Assembly (NCBI RefSeq): GCF_003345355.1 | Contig: NZ_QQNB01000006.1 | Coordinates: 1-59,929 of the forward strand | DNA from: Sphingomonas aracearum | Lineage (GTDB): Bacteria; Pseudomonadota; Alphaproteobacteria; Sphingomonadales; Sphingomonadaceae | Length of the DNA stretch: 59,929 nt | Direction: 5' to 3' | Part shown: positions 18,001-26,745 of the stretch, piece by piece | Layout: the number at the start of each line of letters is the position of its first letter | Position numbering within the stretch: the first letter of the stretch is position 1 | Made by a program: the position numbers and the translations under genes | The notes under the pieces: model-generated | Seen by the model: the letters and a program-made list of their open reading frames with translations, nothing else | The model's database searches: none | Told to the model about the DNA's origin: nothing

Positions 18001-19140
18001 TCAGGTGCCCGGCTTGAGCACGACCTTCGTCCAGCCAGCATCGCGCCCGTCGAAATGCTTGTAGGCGTCTGGTGCCTGATCAAGCGGCAGTCGGTGCGAG
18101 ATGATTTGGGCAGGATTGGCCCGGCCTCGCTCGATAAGCTTCATCAGTCGCCGGTTGTAGTGCTTTACATTGCACTGGCCGGTGCCGATCTTCTGGCCCT
18201 TGAACCAGAAGTTGCCGAAGTCGAACGCCATCTTGCCTTCCTTCTGGAGGTCGTCGGGCGCGTTCGGGTCTTCCGGAATGAACACGCCGACGACGCCGAT
18301 TCCGCCGGTGGCCTTCGTGCTTTTGACGAGGCAGTTCATCGTGTAATTGCTGCGCTCCTTGCCGTGGCGATCGCAACACTGGTATCCGACCGCCTCGACC
18401 CCCCGGTCGGTGCCGAGGCCGCCGGTCGCGTCAAGGATCTGCTGGGCGGGATCGCCCTTGCGCATGTCGATCGGAATAGCGCCCATCGCCTCGGCCAGTT
18501 TAAGGCGGTCATCGTGAGAATCGACCACGAAGATCTGAGAGGCACCGCGGATTTCGGCTGAGTGCGCGGCCATTAAACCGACCGGACCGGCGCCGTAGAT
18601 CGCGATGCTTTCGCCAGGCAGGAAACCCGACAGTTCGACGCCATGCCAACCGGTGGGGAAGATGTCGGAGAGCATGACATAGTCATCCTCCTTCTCCTCA
18701 GCGTCCTCAGGCAGCTTCAGACAATTGAAGTCCGCATAAGGAACGCGCATCAACTCGGCCTGGCCACCCTGCCACGGACCCATCTCGGCAAAGCCATACG
18801 CTGCGCCGGCGGTTCCAGGGTTGGTCGTGAGGCAGAAACCCGTCAAACCGCGTTCGCAATTTTCGCAGAAACCGCAACCGACATTGAACGGCATGCACAC
18901 GCGATCGCCCTTCTTGATACGATCTACGGCAGCGCCGACTTCGATGACCTCGCCAAGGTTTTCGTGACCGAAGACCCTGCCCTTCTCGAAGCTGGTACGG
19001 CCCTCATACATGTGAAGGTCCGACCCGCAGATATTGGTCGTGGTCAGCCGGATGATAACATCGGTCTGCTTTTCGATCTTGGGATCATCGATGGTATTGA
19101 CAGAAACATCTTTGGGCCCGTTGTACACGACAGCTTTCAC
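18001..19140 (-). CDS. fdhA: Glutathione-independent formaldehyde dehydrogenase
   Basis: A 379-residue zinc MDR of the Pseudomonas putida formaldehyde dismutase/dehydrogenase type. It has the zinc ligands NICGSDLHMYEGR and VFGHENLGEV, the structural cluster GCGFCENCERGLTGFC, the cofactor loop YGAGPVGLMAA and the Asp of FVVDSHDDRLKL for NAD. The long insertion YQCCDRHGKERSNYTMN is typical of the subgroup. It oxidises formaldehyde to formate without glutathione and complements frmA. Confidence 0.92.
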   Translation of the reverse strand: MKAVVYNGPKDVSVNTIDDPKIEKQTDVIIRLTTTNICGSDLHMYEGRTSFEKGRVFGHENLGEVIEVGAAVDRIKKGDRVCMPFNVGCGFCENCERGLTGFCLTTNPGTAGAAYGFAEMGPWQGGQAELMRVPYADFNCLKLPEDAEEKEDDYVMLSDIFPTGWHGVELSGFLPGESIAIYGAGPVGLMAAHSAEIRGASQIFVVDSHDDRLKLAEAMGAIPIDMRKGDPAQQILDATGGLGTDRGVEAVGYQCCDRHGKERSNYTMNCLVKSTKATGGIGVVGVFIPEDPNAPDDLQKEGKMAFDFGNFWFKGQKIGTGQCNVKHYNRRLMKLIERGRANPAQIISHRLPLDQAPDAYKHFDGRDAGWTKVVLKPGT

Positions 19141-19474
19141 GGATTTTTCCTTTCGCAGATCTTCTCAACGCGTCATCAAATCGAGAGCTTGCTGATGATC
19201 CCGGTCCGTCGCAGCGACGGAGGACATCGCGCCCTTCCAAGTGAGCTCAGTTTCCTGAACCTTCTGCTACCTGAGAGGCTCCTTTCCGTAGGACCACCCT
19301 GGGATCGATTCACGGCGGTTTTCAGAATGACTGGGCCAGAATGGCCGAAGAACGCGCCAAAAGGAAGCGACCCGCGCCGCGCGGGAGGCGCGCCCGGCGC
19401 CCGAGCCCGCCGCCGTCGACTGAACCGCCGTCGACTGAGCCGGCGCCGCCGCGCCCGGCACCGCGCTCCAAGGC
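19141..19474. other. Intergenic stretch, no gene seen
   Basis: These 334 bases separate fdhA from the heme-binding GlcG-like gene on the same strand. The part nearest fdhA should hold its promoter. Around 19405-19445 there is a short GC-rich direct repeat (CCGCCGTCGACTGA, twice) in a Pro/Ala-type low-complexity stretch. I see no supported coding region. Confidence 0.4.
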
Positions 19475-19894
19475 TCAGCCGCGCGCGAACGCCTGCGCCG
19501 CCGCCTCGGCCACGCCCTGGTCCTGCTTGCCGGTGCCGCCCGACACGCCCACCGCGCCGATCACCGTCTCGCCCTCCTTGATCGGCACGCCCCCTGCGAA
19601 GATCATCACCTTGCCGTCGTTGGAGGCATGGATGCCGTAGAAGTCAGCGCCCGGCTGGGCGAGCTTTGCCAGCGCCTTGGTTTCGACGTCGAACGCGCGC
19701 GCCGTCCACGCCTTGCCGATCGCGATGTCGACGCTGCCGCGCCACGCATCGTCCATCCGCGCGAACGCCAGGAGGCAGCCGCCCGCGTCTACCACCGCGA
19801 TGTTCGACGGGTTGCCGATCCGCTCGGCCTCCGCGATCCCCGCATCGATAATCGTCCGCGCGTCGTTCAGGTCGAGCGTCTGGGTGGTGCGCAT
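19475..19894 (-). CDS. GlcG/HbpS-family heme-binding protein
   Basis: The 139-residue product, starting at the ATG at 19892-19894, has the whole GlcG/PduO-C/HbpS fold signature: LNDARTIIDAGIAEAERIG, IAVVDAGGCLLAFARMDDAW, ASNDGKVMIFAGGVPI and VIGAVGVSGGTGKQDQGVAE. The ORF extension to 19957 looks like untranslated leader. Family members bind heme or flavin-like ligands and often sit in oxidative or catabolic operons. It is the last gene of the leftward cluster that starts at 22514. Confidence 0.88.
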   Translation of the reverse strand: MRTTQTLDLNDARTIIDAGIAEAERIGNPSNIAVVDAGGCLLAFARMDDAWRGSVDIAIGKAWTARAFDVETKALAKLAQPGADFYGIHASNDGKVMIFAGGVPIKEGETVIGAVGVSGGTGKQDQGVAEAAAQAFARG

Positions 19895-20000
19895 GGTGTG
19901 TCTGCGTGGCCGGTTCGGGAAAAGCCGTTCAACGTACGCCGCCGCCCCACCCCCCACACGCGGGCGATGAGAGCGACGCGCTAGGGTGCCGACCGCTCCG

Positions 20001-20294
20001 CTATTTGGCGGCCAGCAGGGTGAACTTGTGAATCTGCGGCGGTTCCGAAAACAGTTCTTCTGCCTTGTCCATCAGTGCGGCGGCAACCTTGCCGTCAAGA
20101 TGGGCCTGCCGATCCTCCTCTGTGTCGAACGTATCGAAGATCGCGTACGCACCGGGACCTTCCTCGATCGCATACCAGGTCAGAGTGCCCGGCTCAGCTT
20201 GAACGAGCGGCAATGCCGAGGTCAGGAAATCGGCGACGTCGCGCTCTTTTCCGGGCTTGGCCTTCAGTGGTACATACAGGGCAAGCTTGGGCAT
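20001..20294 (-). CDS. ABM-domain quinol monooxygenase-like protein
   Basis: The 97-residue ferredoxin-like ABM protein begins MPKLALYVPLKAKPGKERDV, with TWYAIEEGPGAYAIFDTFDT as the central strand and LDGKVAAALMDKAEEL as the second helix. It resembles the YgiN and putative quinol monooxygenase group, which acts on quinols or protects against reactive quinones. The RBS GAGGAG is well placed before the ATG. A second ABM protein is at 21352-21648 in the same cluster. Confidence 0.85.
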   Translation of the reverse strand: MPKLALYVPLKAKPGKERDVADFLTSALPLVQAEPGTLTWYAIEEGPGAYAIFDTFDTEEDRQAHLDGKVAAALMDKAEELFSEPPQIHKFTLLAAK

Positions 20295-20405
20295 AGATGA
20301 CTCCTCAAGAGAAACGGACAGATATCATTCGGCAAAGTAACGGACGAGCCGGCCGGTACGTTCCCCATGAGGCGGAGCACACGCGGCCCCGCCTCCTCGT
20401 CGAGA

Positions 20406-21146
20406 TCAGAACTCCTGTGCGGTCGGCCGGATGACGATCGCGTTGACGTCGACGTCATCAGGTTGTTCGACAGCGAACGCGATAGCACGCGCCACCGATG
20501 CCGCCGGGATGGCCTGCTTGTAGAAGTCCAGCACCGTCTCGGCAGCCGTGCCAGAGGTCGTGAACTTCAAATCGCTTTCCACAGCTCCAGGCTCGATTGA
20601 CGTGACCCGGACCTTTTCCCCTACCTCGTGGCGCAAGCCCTCGCTGATCGCGCTGACGGCGAACTTGGTGCCGGAATAGACCGTGCCGCCCGGGGCGAAG
20701 ACCTTGATGCCGGCGACCGAACTCAGGTTGATGATGTGGCCGCTGCCCTGCTCCAGGAAGCCGGGAAGAGCCGCGGCGATGCCGTAGAGCGTACCCTTCA
20801 GATTGACGTCGATCATCTGGTCCCACTCGTCGGTGTTGACCTCGGCCATCGGACGGATCGGCATCAGACCGGCGTTGTTGATCAGCACGTCGAGGCGGCC
20901 GAAGTCGGCGACGATCGCGGCGACGACGGACTGGACCGCCGACTTGTCGGTGACGTCGAGCGCATAGGCGCGTGCCGTTCCGCCGTTCTCGGCGATCTGC
21001 GCGACGACCTCGTCTAGCCTGTCCTTGCGCCGTGCGGCGATGGCGACCTTCGCACCGCGTTCGGCGAGAAGCCGCGCGGTTTCGGCGCCGATGCCGGTGC
21101 TCCCGCCGGTGATGAGAACAACCTTGCCTTCGATACCTTTGGTCAT
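20406..21146 (-). CDS. SDR family oxidoreductase
   Basis: The 246-residue classical SDR has the cofactor motif TGGSTGIG, an Arg-Arg pair after strand 2 (IAARRKDRL) that favours NADPH, NNAGLMP, the catalytic Ser in NLSSVAG and YSGTKFAV. The C-terminus (DVDVNAIVIRPTAQEF) matches the serine-3-dehydrogenase/YdfG-like group of small carbonyl reductases. It lies within the leftward DJ-1/ABM/SDR/ABM/GlcG cluster and probably reduces carbonyls. Confidence 0.9.
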   Translation of the reverse strand: MTKGIEGKVVLITGGSTGIGAETARLLAERGAKVAIAARRKDRLDEVVAQIAENGGTARAYALDVTDKSAVQSVVAAIVADFGRLDVLINNAGLMPIRPMAEVNTDEWDQMIDVNLKGTLYGIAAALPGFLEQGSGHIINLSSVAGIKVFAPGGTVYSGTKFAVSAISEGLRHEVGEKVRVTSIEPGAVESDLKFTTSGTAAETVLDFYKQAIPAASVARAIAFAVEQPDDVDVNAIVIRPTAQEF

Positions 21147-21164
21147 GACTGTGTTTCCTTCACT

Positions 21165-21341
21165 TCAGATGTTGATTTTTCGCTGGGTCGCAGCCCCGCG
21201 CCAGCGGTAGCCGCGTGGATGAACGAGGCCCACAAGGCCCGCGCGAAGCGCAGGTGCCAACAGGCCGATCATCCGCAGCTCCTCTATGTGGAACGGTTGT
21301 GCCAGCAGCGCCGACCCCACCCATTCTTTAAGCTTGCCCAT
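21165..21341 (-). CDS. Small hypothetical protein
   Basis: A 58-residue ORF begins MGKLKEWVGSALLAQPFHIE and is rich in Leu/Ala in its middle and Arg in its tail. It begins 10 bases after the ABM gene ends, with AAGGG upstream of the ATG, and ends just before the SDR gene, so it fits the operon. I do not recognise a family. It could be a truncated remnant of a larger gene. Confidence 0.4.
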   Translation of the reverse strand: MGKLKEWVGSALLAQPFHIEELRMIGLLAPALRAGLVGLVHPRGYRWRGAATQRKINI

Positions 21342-21351
21342 GGCAGCACCC

Positions 21352-21648
21352 TTAGGTCGCGGAGACGGGGTTGAGGACAAACGCGGCGCGCTCGGCCAGA
21401 TCGCCGATCTGAGAGAGGTAGTTTTGGAAGTGGGGCGTCGCGCGGTGGGCGGTAACCGCGTCCGCGTCCACGTACAGCTCGTCGAGGACGAAGCGGTTCG
21501 GATCGCTCTGATCCTGCCAGAGATCGTAGCGCAAATTGCCCGGTTCGGCACGGCTTGGCTTTAGCATGGCGTCGAGCAGAGCGCGCAGGCGGTCGACGGT
21601 ATCCGCACGGGCGGTTAGGACGGCGACGATCTTTACGTTGGCGGTCAT
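21352..21648 (-). CDS. ABM-domain monooxygenase-like protein
   Basis: The 98-residue product from the ATG at 21646-21648 reads MTANVKIVAVLTARADTVDR. It has the ABM core LRYDLWQDQSDPNRFVLDEL and ends with FQNYLSQIGDLAERAAFVLN. It is a YgiN-like dimeric ABM protein, distinct from the one at 20001. The 25 residues before the chosen Met do not look conserved. It lies between the larger DJ-1 protein and the SDR and is likely involved in quinone/quinol handling. Confidence 0.85.
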   Translation of the reverse strand: MTANVKIVAVLTARADTVDRLRALLDAMLKPSRAEPGNLRYDLWQDQSDPNRFVLDELYVDADAVTAHRATPHFQNYLSQIGDLAERAAFVLNPVSAT

Positions 21649-21719
21649 GGCACCATATCCTGTCCTGGTTATATCCGAAGCGGGGCGCATCCTGAGCGCC
21701 CCGCCCGTCATCCTGGTAC

Positions 21720-22514
21720 TCACGCAGCGGCGCGATCGAGGGCTTCGATCAACGCGTCGGCCATGGCCCGGTCCGACGCCGGATTCTGACCCGTGATCAG
21801 CTCCCGGTCCACGACGACATTCGAAGCGAAGTTCTTGTCGGTGACAGAGACGTCGCCACCGGCCGACCGCAGCGCCTTTTCCATGTCGAAGAAGAGCTCG
21901 CCCTTCAGCACTCGCTCCTCAGCGATCTTCTCCTCGCTCGCCGAGAAGACGGTCATGCGGTAGCCTGAGTAGATCCAGTCTCGCGCCAGGTCGGCCGCCC
22001 CGGCGTCATCGCCTTCCTCCAGCGCCTTGCGGAAGGCCGGAGCATCGTCGAGCGTAGAAACAACGACCACCGGTCCGTGGCAGAGGAGCGCGGTCGGCTT
22101 GGCCGCCGCGTGGAAGTGACGGAGGATCGTGCCCGCATCGCGGTCCTGCATCAGATCGACGATGGGCGCGTGACCTCCCGGCACGAACACGCCAACGAAG
22201 CCGTCCAGACCCTCGTCGACAACCGATTTCAGCGTGCGGACGTCGTTCATGGCCGGGTGGCTGGCGAAGAAGTCCTTGGCGCGCTGGTATGCCGCCTCAT
22301 CACCGCCAAAGTGGTCCTTCGTGTCGGAGCCGGCGTCGATGTGCGGCTTGGTCCCGTTGGGCGTAGCGAGAACAATATCATAGCCGGCGTCGAGCAGTGC
22401 CAGCGCGGGGACTGCCGTCTCGTTGAGATACTGACCGACCGTTGCGGTACTGCCGCTACGCAGACCGAGCTGTGTCGCGTTCGATCCAAGAACGAGAACC
22501 TGACCCTTGCTCAT
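21720..22514 (-). CDS. DJ-1/PfpI superfamily protein, Hsp31-like
   Basis: The 264-residue product is longer than the PfpI group and fits the HchA/Hsp31-like branch. It has GYDIVLATPNGTKPHIDAGS, the oxyanion region VFVPGGHAPIVDL and the nucleophile elbow ALLCHGPVVVVST. Relatives are glyoxalase III or holdase chaperones. It opens the leftward cluster and is divergent from a LysR gene with a palindromic operator between them, so LysR control is likely. Confidence 0.85.
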   Translation of the reverse strand: MSKGQVLVLGSNATQLGLRSGSTATVGQYLNETAVPALALLDAGYDIVLATPNGTKPHIDAGSDTKDHFGGDEAAYQRAKDFFASHPAMNDVRTLKSVVDEGLDGFVGVFVPGGHAPIVDLMQDRDAGTILRHFHAAAKPTALLCHGPVVVVSTLDDAPAFRKALEEGDDAGAADLARDWIYSGYRMTVFSASEEKIAEERVLKGELFFDMEKALRSAGGDVSVTDKNFASNVVVDRELITGQNPASDRAMADALIEALDRAAA

Positions 22515-22597
22515 CTGAACCTCCAGGTTCGCGGCGCCCGTCGCCGATGGATGGGAAATGGGCCTCGTTGATATATTTCAGAAGTTTATCTTTCTAA

Positions 22598-22617
22598 TGT
22601 CAGATATACGTCTGACA
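22598..22617. promoter_or_regulatory. Palindromic LysR-type operator
   Basis: TGTCAGATATACGTCTGACA is a 20-base interrupted palindrome with perfect 7-base arms, ending 10 bases before the LysR start codon and about 85 bases upstream of the DJ-1 start. It sits in an AT-rich patch between the divergent genes. The position fits autorepression plus activation of the leftward operon, as is usual for LysR proteins. Confidence 0.65.
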
Positions 22618-22627
22618 GGATGACTGC

Positions 22628-23563
22628 ATGCGCTACGATCTGAACCTGCTGCCGATCTTCGTCGCGTTGATGGAGGAGCGCAGCGTCACGCGGGCTGCCG
22701 AGCGCATGGGCATGACGCAGCCCGCCCTGTCTAACGCCCTATCGCGTCTACGACTGATGCTTCAGGACCAGCTGTTCGTCCGCGAGCGCTACGGCATCCA
22801 GCCGACCCCGATCGCGCTTGAACTCTCACCGCTGATCGCCGAGGCACTCGCCCAGCTCGACGACGCGGTCCTCGGTCAGCAGGCCTTCGACCCCGCACAG
22901 GCCGAACGGCTCTTCACGATCGCGCCAAACGGCTATGTCGAGTTCGTCCTCGTCCCCGCCATCGTGGCGCGCCTGGAGAAGGTCGCCCCCGGCATAAAGC
23001 TTCGTCTGACGCCCTTCGGCAACGATCTTGTGGAAACAGGCGTCGTGTCGGGCACGACGGCGCTCGTGCTGGGCCGGATCGTCGATCCGCCCGACAACCT
23101 CGTCGTCCAGCACCTGATGGACGAAGGGCTCGCCTGCGCCGTCCGAGCCGACCATCCGGGCGTCGGCGATGTCATGACGCGCGAGCAGTTCGAGACGATG
23201 AAGCATGTCAACATCGTGCCGCCCGGACGGATGCGCGCCGGTTTGTTTCAGGCGCTGGCGCAGCAGCAGCTGAAGCGCGACGTCGCAATCTCCGTGACAA
23301 ACTTCTTCGCGGTAGCCGAGATGGTGGCCGTGACCGACTATTGCGCCACCTTGCCCTCGCTCATCTGCAGGCGGCTGATGCACGACCCCCGGCTGAAGAT
23401 CCTGCCGGCTCCGGTCGACCTTGGCAGCTTTCCCGTGGAAATGGCTTGGCACGTCCGCTATCGGCATGATCCCGCACACCGCTGGTTACGGGCGCTGATC
23501 GGCGCGGTCATCACCGACCTCACGGGGAAGGCGGCAGCGGCAACCACGCCGTCGCCAGCCTGA
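22628..23563 (+). CDS. LysR family transcriptional regulator
   Basis: The 311-residue product has an N-terminal winged HTH (LNLLPIFVALMEERSVTRAA, then ERMGMTQPALSNALSRLR) and a C-terminal periplasmic-binding-protein-like effector domain. The opening MRYDLNLLPIFVALMEE and the PGRMRAGLFQ region match the NodD/PcpR/LinR-like branch that often senses aromatic or quinone-type compounds. It is divergent from the DJ-1 cluster and is followed at 85 bases by an MDR gene on its own strand. Confidence 0.9.
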   Translation: MRYDLNLLPIFVALMEERSVTRAAERMGMTQPALSNALSRLRLMLQDQLFVRERYGIQPTPIALELSPLIAEALAQLDDAVLGQQAFDPAQAERLFTIAPNGYVEFVLVPAIVARLEKVAPGIKLRLTPFGNDLVETGVVSGTTALVLGRIVDPPDNLVVQHLMDEGLACAVRADHPGVGDVMTREQFETMKHVNIVPPGRMRAGLFQALAQQQLKRDVAISVTNFFAVAEMVAVTDYCATLPSLICRRLMHDPRLKILPAPVDLGSFPVEMAWHVRYRHDPAHRWLRALIGAVITDLTGKAAAATTPSPA

Positions 23564-23647
23564 GGACGATGTCGAACCGCGATGTCGCTTGTGCGTATCC
23601 CGTACGCGACAAAGGTCGCTATACAGCCCCTGACGGTAGGATTTATC

Positions 23648-24664
23648 ATGCGCGCAATCGGCTACCAGCAGCCCGGAACGATCGATCGCACGGAAGCTCT
23701 CGTCGATATTGAACTTCCCGATCCCAACGCTACCGGCCGTGATCTCCTCGTCGAGGTCAAGGCTGTCTCGGTAAACCCGGTTGATACGAAGGTCCGCAGC
23801 GGATCGGGTCCGATCCGCGGCGACTGGCGTGTGCTGGGTTGGGATGCCGCTGGTGTCGTTCGCGCTGTTGGCCCTGAAGTGCGCGGCTTCGAACCGGGCG
23901 ACGAGGTGTTCTACGCGGGCAGCATTGGCCGCGATGGGACCAACGCCGAGTTGCACCTGGTCGACGAGCGCATTGTCGGGAAGAAGCCGGCCAGCCTCGA
24001 TTGGGCAGAGGCAGCGGCGTTGCCGCTGACGGCGATCACCGCGTGGGAGGCCCTCTTCGAGCGATTGTCCGTGCGTACTCCTGTAGCCGGTGCAGCACAT
24101 GCGCTGTTGATTGTCGGGGGTGCCGGCGGGGTAGGCTCGATGGCGATCCAGCTTGCTCGCCAGGTACCCGAGCTGATCGTCATTGCGACGGCCTCGCGCC
24201 CTGAAACGCAGGCTTGGGTGGGTGAGCTCGGTGCGCACCATGTCATCGATCATCGCCAGCCGCTGGCTCGGCAAGTGGCGGATTTGGGCATCGGCGCGCC
24301 GGCTTTCATCTTCTCGGCCACGCACACCGACGAGCATATCGAGCAGATCGCCGAGCTGATCGCCCCGCAGGGACGTTTTGCGCTCATCGACGACCCCAAG
24401 ACGCTCGATGTCGTACCGTTCAAACGCAAGTCGGTGTCGACCCACTGGGAGTTCATGTTCACCCGGTCCATGTTCGAGACTGCTGATATGGAAACGCAGG
24501 GTCAGATCCTGTCGGCCATCGCCAGCCTCGTGGACGCCGGCGAGGTGCGCACCACCCTCACCGAACGGTTCTCCCCCATCAACGCCGCGAACCTCAAGCG
24601 CGCGCACCAGGCGCTTGAGAGCACTACCGCACGCGGCAAGATCGTCATCGAGGGTTGGCAGTGA
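23648..24664 (+). CDS. Zinc-independent MDR, quinone oxidoreductase-like
   Basis: The 338-residue product from the ATG at 23648 reads MRAIGYQQPGTIDRTEALVD. It has SVNPVDTKVRSG, LGWDAAGVVRAVGPEVRGF and the cofactor loop LLIVGGAGGVGSMAIQLARQ. It lacks alcohol dehydrogenase zinc ligands. It is of the ZADH/QOR type whose members reduce quinones or activated alkenes with NADPH. The 22 residues upstream of the chosen Met are not conserved-looking. Control by the preceding LysR regulator is plausible. Confidence 0.88.
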   Translation: MRAIGYQQPGTIDRTEALVDIELPDPNATGRDLLVEVKAVSVNPVDTKVRSGSGPIRGDWRVLGWDAAGVVRAVGPEVRGFEPGDEVFYAGSIGRDGTNAELHLVDERIVGKKPASLDWAEAAALPLTAITAWEALFERLSVRTPVAGAAHALLIVGGAGGVGSMAIQLARQVPELIVIATASRPETQAWVGELGAHHVIDHRQPLARQVADLGIGAPAFIFSATHTDEHIEQIAELIAPQGRFALIDDPKTLDVVPFKRKSVSTHWEFMFTRSMFETADMETQGQILSAIASLVDAGEVRTTLTERFSPINAANLKRAHQALESTTARGKIVIEGWQ

Positions 24665-24876
24665 TGCGGTTCACGCTCAACGTCCGCCGCGCCCGCGGCC
24701 CCCGCTGCACCAACTGAAAGGGACCAAGCCTCGGCGTAATCGATGCCAGCCATGTGCGGTTGTGGGCGTCGCTTTCGCTGGATCACTGATATCTACAATC
24801 GTCAAAGACCGTGATGTTTCGAGATAGCAGACGCGGTCCTCGGGTGAAAACTCGGAACGTCTGCCAGCTCGGCATC

Positions 24877-25785
24877 TCACCAATCGGTGCCAAGAGCGGG
24901 GAGTGCTTCGGCTAAGAAGTCAATCCACGCCCGCGTCTTGGCGGCGGGGCGCCGCGTCGGGTGTGTGATGGCATACGCCGCTCCCAGCATCATAGGCGGC
25001 TCGTCCAGCTCAAGCTCGCTCAACTGACCGGCGCGAAGCGCCTCTGCCGCAATAAAGCGTGGCCCATAGACCAGCCCTTGGCCCGCGATGGCAGCGCGAA
25101 CCAAGGCCTCGCCATTGTCGGAACACATCGATCCTGAGATCGGCACCTTGATCGTCCCGTCTTTGCCGAACGCCCACGATGTCGTTCCTGCAAGCGACGC
25201 GTTGGTGTGGCCCAGACAATCGTGATCGCCGAGATCGGCCAGGCGGGTTGGCGTTCCCCGCCTCGCCAAATAAGAGGGGGCGGCACACAACACGACGCGC
25301 ATCGCCACGAGCTTGCGGGCAACAAGCGCACTGTTGGCGAGGCGCCCGATCCGTACGGCGACATCCCAACGCTCTTCCAGCAGGTCGACGTAACGATCGT
25401 TGAAGCCCAGTTCGATCGTCACCTCGGGATGACGTGCGGAGAAAGCAGGGATGAGTGAGGCAAGGTGCAGAACGCCGAAGGTGGCGGGCGCACTGACGCG
25501 CAGCAGTCCCTGCGCGGTGATCGACCGCGACGATGCCCCCGCCTCGGCTTCTCCGATCTCCATCAGGATACGTTCGGCCTTTTCAAAATAGTCGGTGCCT
25601 GCCTCGGTCAGCGACAGCCGACGCGTCGAGCGCTGGACCAGCGTGGTGCCGAGCCGCGCTTCGAGGGCGTCAAGGTGCTTGGCCGCCATCGCCGGCGACA
25701 TGTGCAGATCGCGTGCGGCAGCAGAGATGCCACCTAGCCTGATCGCTCGGACGAACACGTCCATACCCGTCAACCGATCCGCCAT
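24877..25785 (-). CDS. LysR family transcriptional regulator
   Basis: A 302-residue LysR protein: MDVFVRAIRLGGISAAARDL and AAKHLDALEARLGTTLVQR form the HTH, followed by an effector domain with RSITAQGLLRVSAPATFG. This is the CrgA/DmlR-like branch of LysR regulators. It is divergent from the extradiol dioxygenase gene, with a 136-base promoter region between them, and probably controls the dioxygenase-QorB pair. The 212 bases on its 3' side (24665-24876) show nothing coding. Confidence 0.9.
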   Translation of the reverse strand: MADRLTGMDVFVRAIRLGGISAAARDLHMSPAMAAKHLDALEARLGTTLVQRSTRRLSLTEAGTDYFEKAERILMEIGEAEAGASSRSITAQGLLRVSAPATFGVLHLASLIPAFSARHPEVTIELGFNDRYVDLLEERWDVAVRIGRLANSALVARKLVAMRVVLCAAPSYLARRGTPTRLADLGDHDCLGHTNASLAGTTSWAFGKDGTIKVPISGSMCSDNGEALVRAAIAGQGLVYGPRFIAAEALRAGQLSELELDEPPMMLGAAYAITHPTRRPAAKTRAWIDFLAEALPALGTDW

Positions 25786-25921
25786 GATTTCCTACCCGTG
25801 GTTGAAGCTGATCCTTCTACGTGGCAGATTATCATTACGCGATAGTGGGCACATATTCCGGTCAACAGATCGAACAATGATCCAGGCGGCTTCCGTGGCG
25901 CCTGCACCGGAGTCTATGACC

Positions 25922-26716
25922 ATGAGCGTCCAGCCTACCTACTTCATCCCGCATGGCGGCGGCCCCTGCTTCTTCATGGACGATCCGCGCGGCGTGTGGA
26001 GCGGTATGGAAGCGTTCCTGCGCAGCCTGCCGAACTCGCTTGCTGAGAAGCCCAAGGCTATCCTCGTCGTCTCGGGACATTGGGAGACGGACGGCTTTGC
26101 CTTGACCGGCGCCGAACGGCCCGAGCTGATCTACGACTATTACAACTTCCCGCCCCATACCTATCATCTGCGCTACGACGTACCAGGCTCGCCCGCGCTC
26201 GCCGCCCGTGCCGCGGCCCTGCTCAAGGATGCGGGCATCCCCTCGTCTGTCGACGCGACACGGGGCCTGGATCACGGCGTGTTCGTGCCCCTCAAGGTGG
26301 CCTTTCCGGATGCGGACATTCCGCTGATCGAGATGTCCGTCGAGCGGGGGCTGAACCCGGCCCTCCATGTCGCTGCCGGGCGCGCCCTCGCGCCGCTGCG
26401 TGAGGAAGGTGTGCTGATCCTGGGTTCGGGCATGAGCTTCCACAACATGCGCGCCTATGGCGATCCGCGCTCGACGCCCGGCTCGCAGGCGTTCGACCAG
26501 TGGCTGACCGAAAGCATGGAGCTGGACGGCCCACAGCGGGCCGAGCGTCTGGCGCATTGGGCCGATGCGCCATCGGCGCGGTTCGCCCATCCGCCCGCCA
26601 AGGAGGAGCATCTGCTGCCCCTGATGGTCGCGGCCGGCGCGGCCGAAGGCGAAGGCGCCCGGGTCTATGCCGAGGAAGTGCTGTCGACCGCCATCTCGGG
26701 TTTCCGTTTCAACTGA
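25922..26716 (+). CDS. Class III extradiol dioxygenase, DODA/YgiD type
   Basis: The 264-residue protein is of the 4,5-DOPA-dioxygenase-like LigB group. Metal and active-site His residues are in YFIPHGGGPCFFMD, VVSGHWETDG, TRGLDHGVFVPLK and HPPAKEEHLLPLMVAAG. I chose ATG 25922 because GGAG lies 9 bases upstream; the ATG at 25916 would leave only 3. Enzymes of this type open catechol-like rings or act on small aromatics. It is the first gene of a pair with the QorB-like gene and is likely regulated by the divergent LysR. Confidence 0.88.
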   Translation: MSVQPTYFIPHGGGPCFFMDDPRGVWSGMEAFLRSLPNSLAEKPKAILVVSGHWETDGFALTGAERPELIYDYYNFPPHTYHLRYDVPGSPALAARAAALLKDAGIPSSVDATRGLDHGVFVPLKVAFPDADIPLIEMSVERGLNPALHVAAGRALAPLREEGVLILGSGMSFHNMRAYGDPRSTPGSQAFDQWLTESMELDGPQRAERLAHWADAPSARFAHPPAKEEHLLPLMVAAGAAEGEGARVYAEEVLSTAISGFRFN

Positions 26717-26745
26717 TCTCACCGCGTCACTGAAGGAGAATTATC

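Noticed and set aside
19391..19470. Pro/Ala-rich plus-strand coding frame
   Set aside because: It is a low-complexity GC-rich stretch with a short direct repeat, lies in an intergenic region, and has no start or family support.
24665..24876. A 68-residue minus-strand frame near the LysR 3' flank
   Set aside because: No RBS, no recognisable pattern and no neighbour linkage; probably chance.
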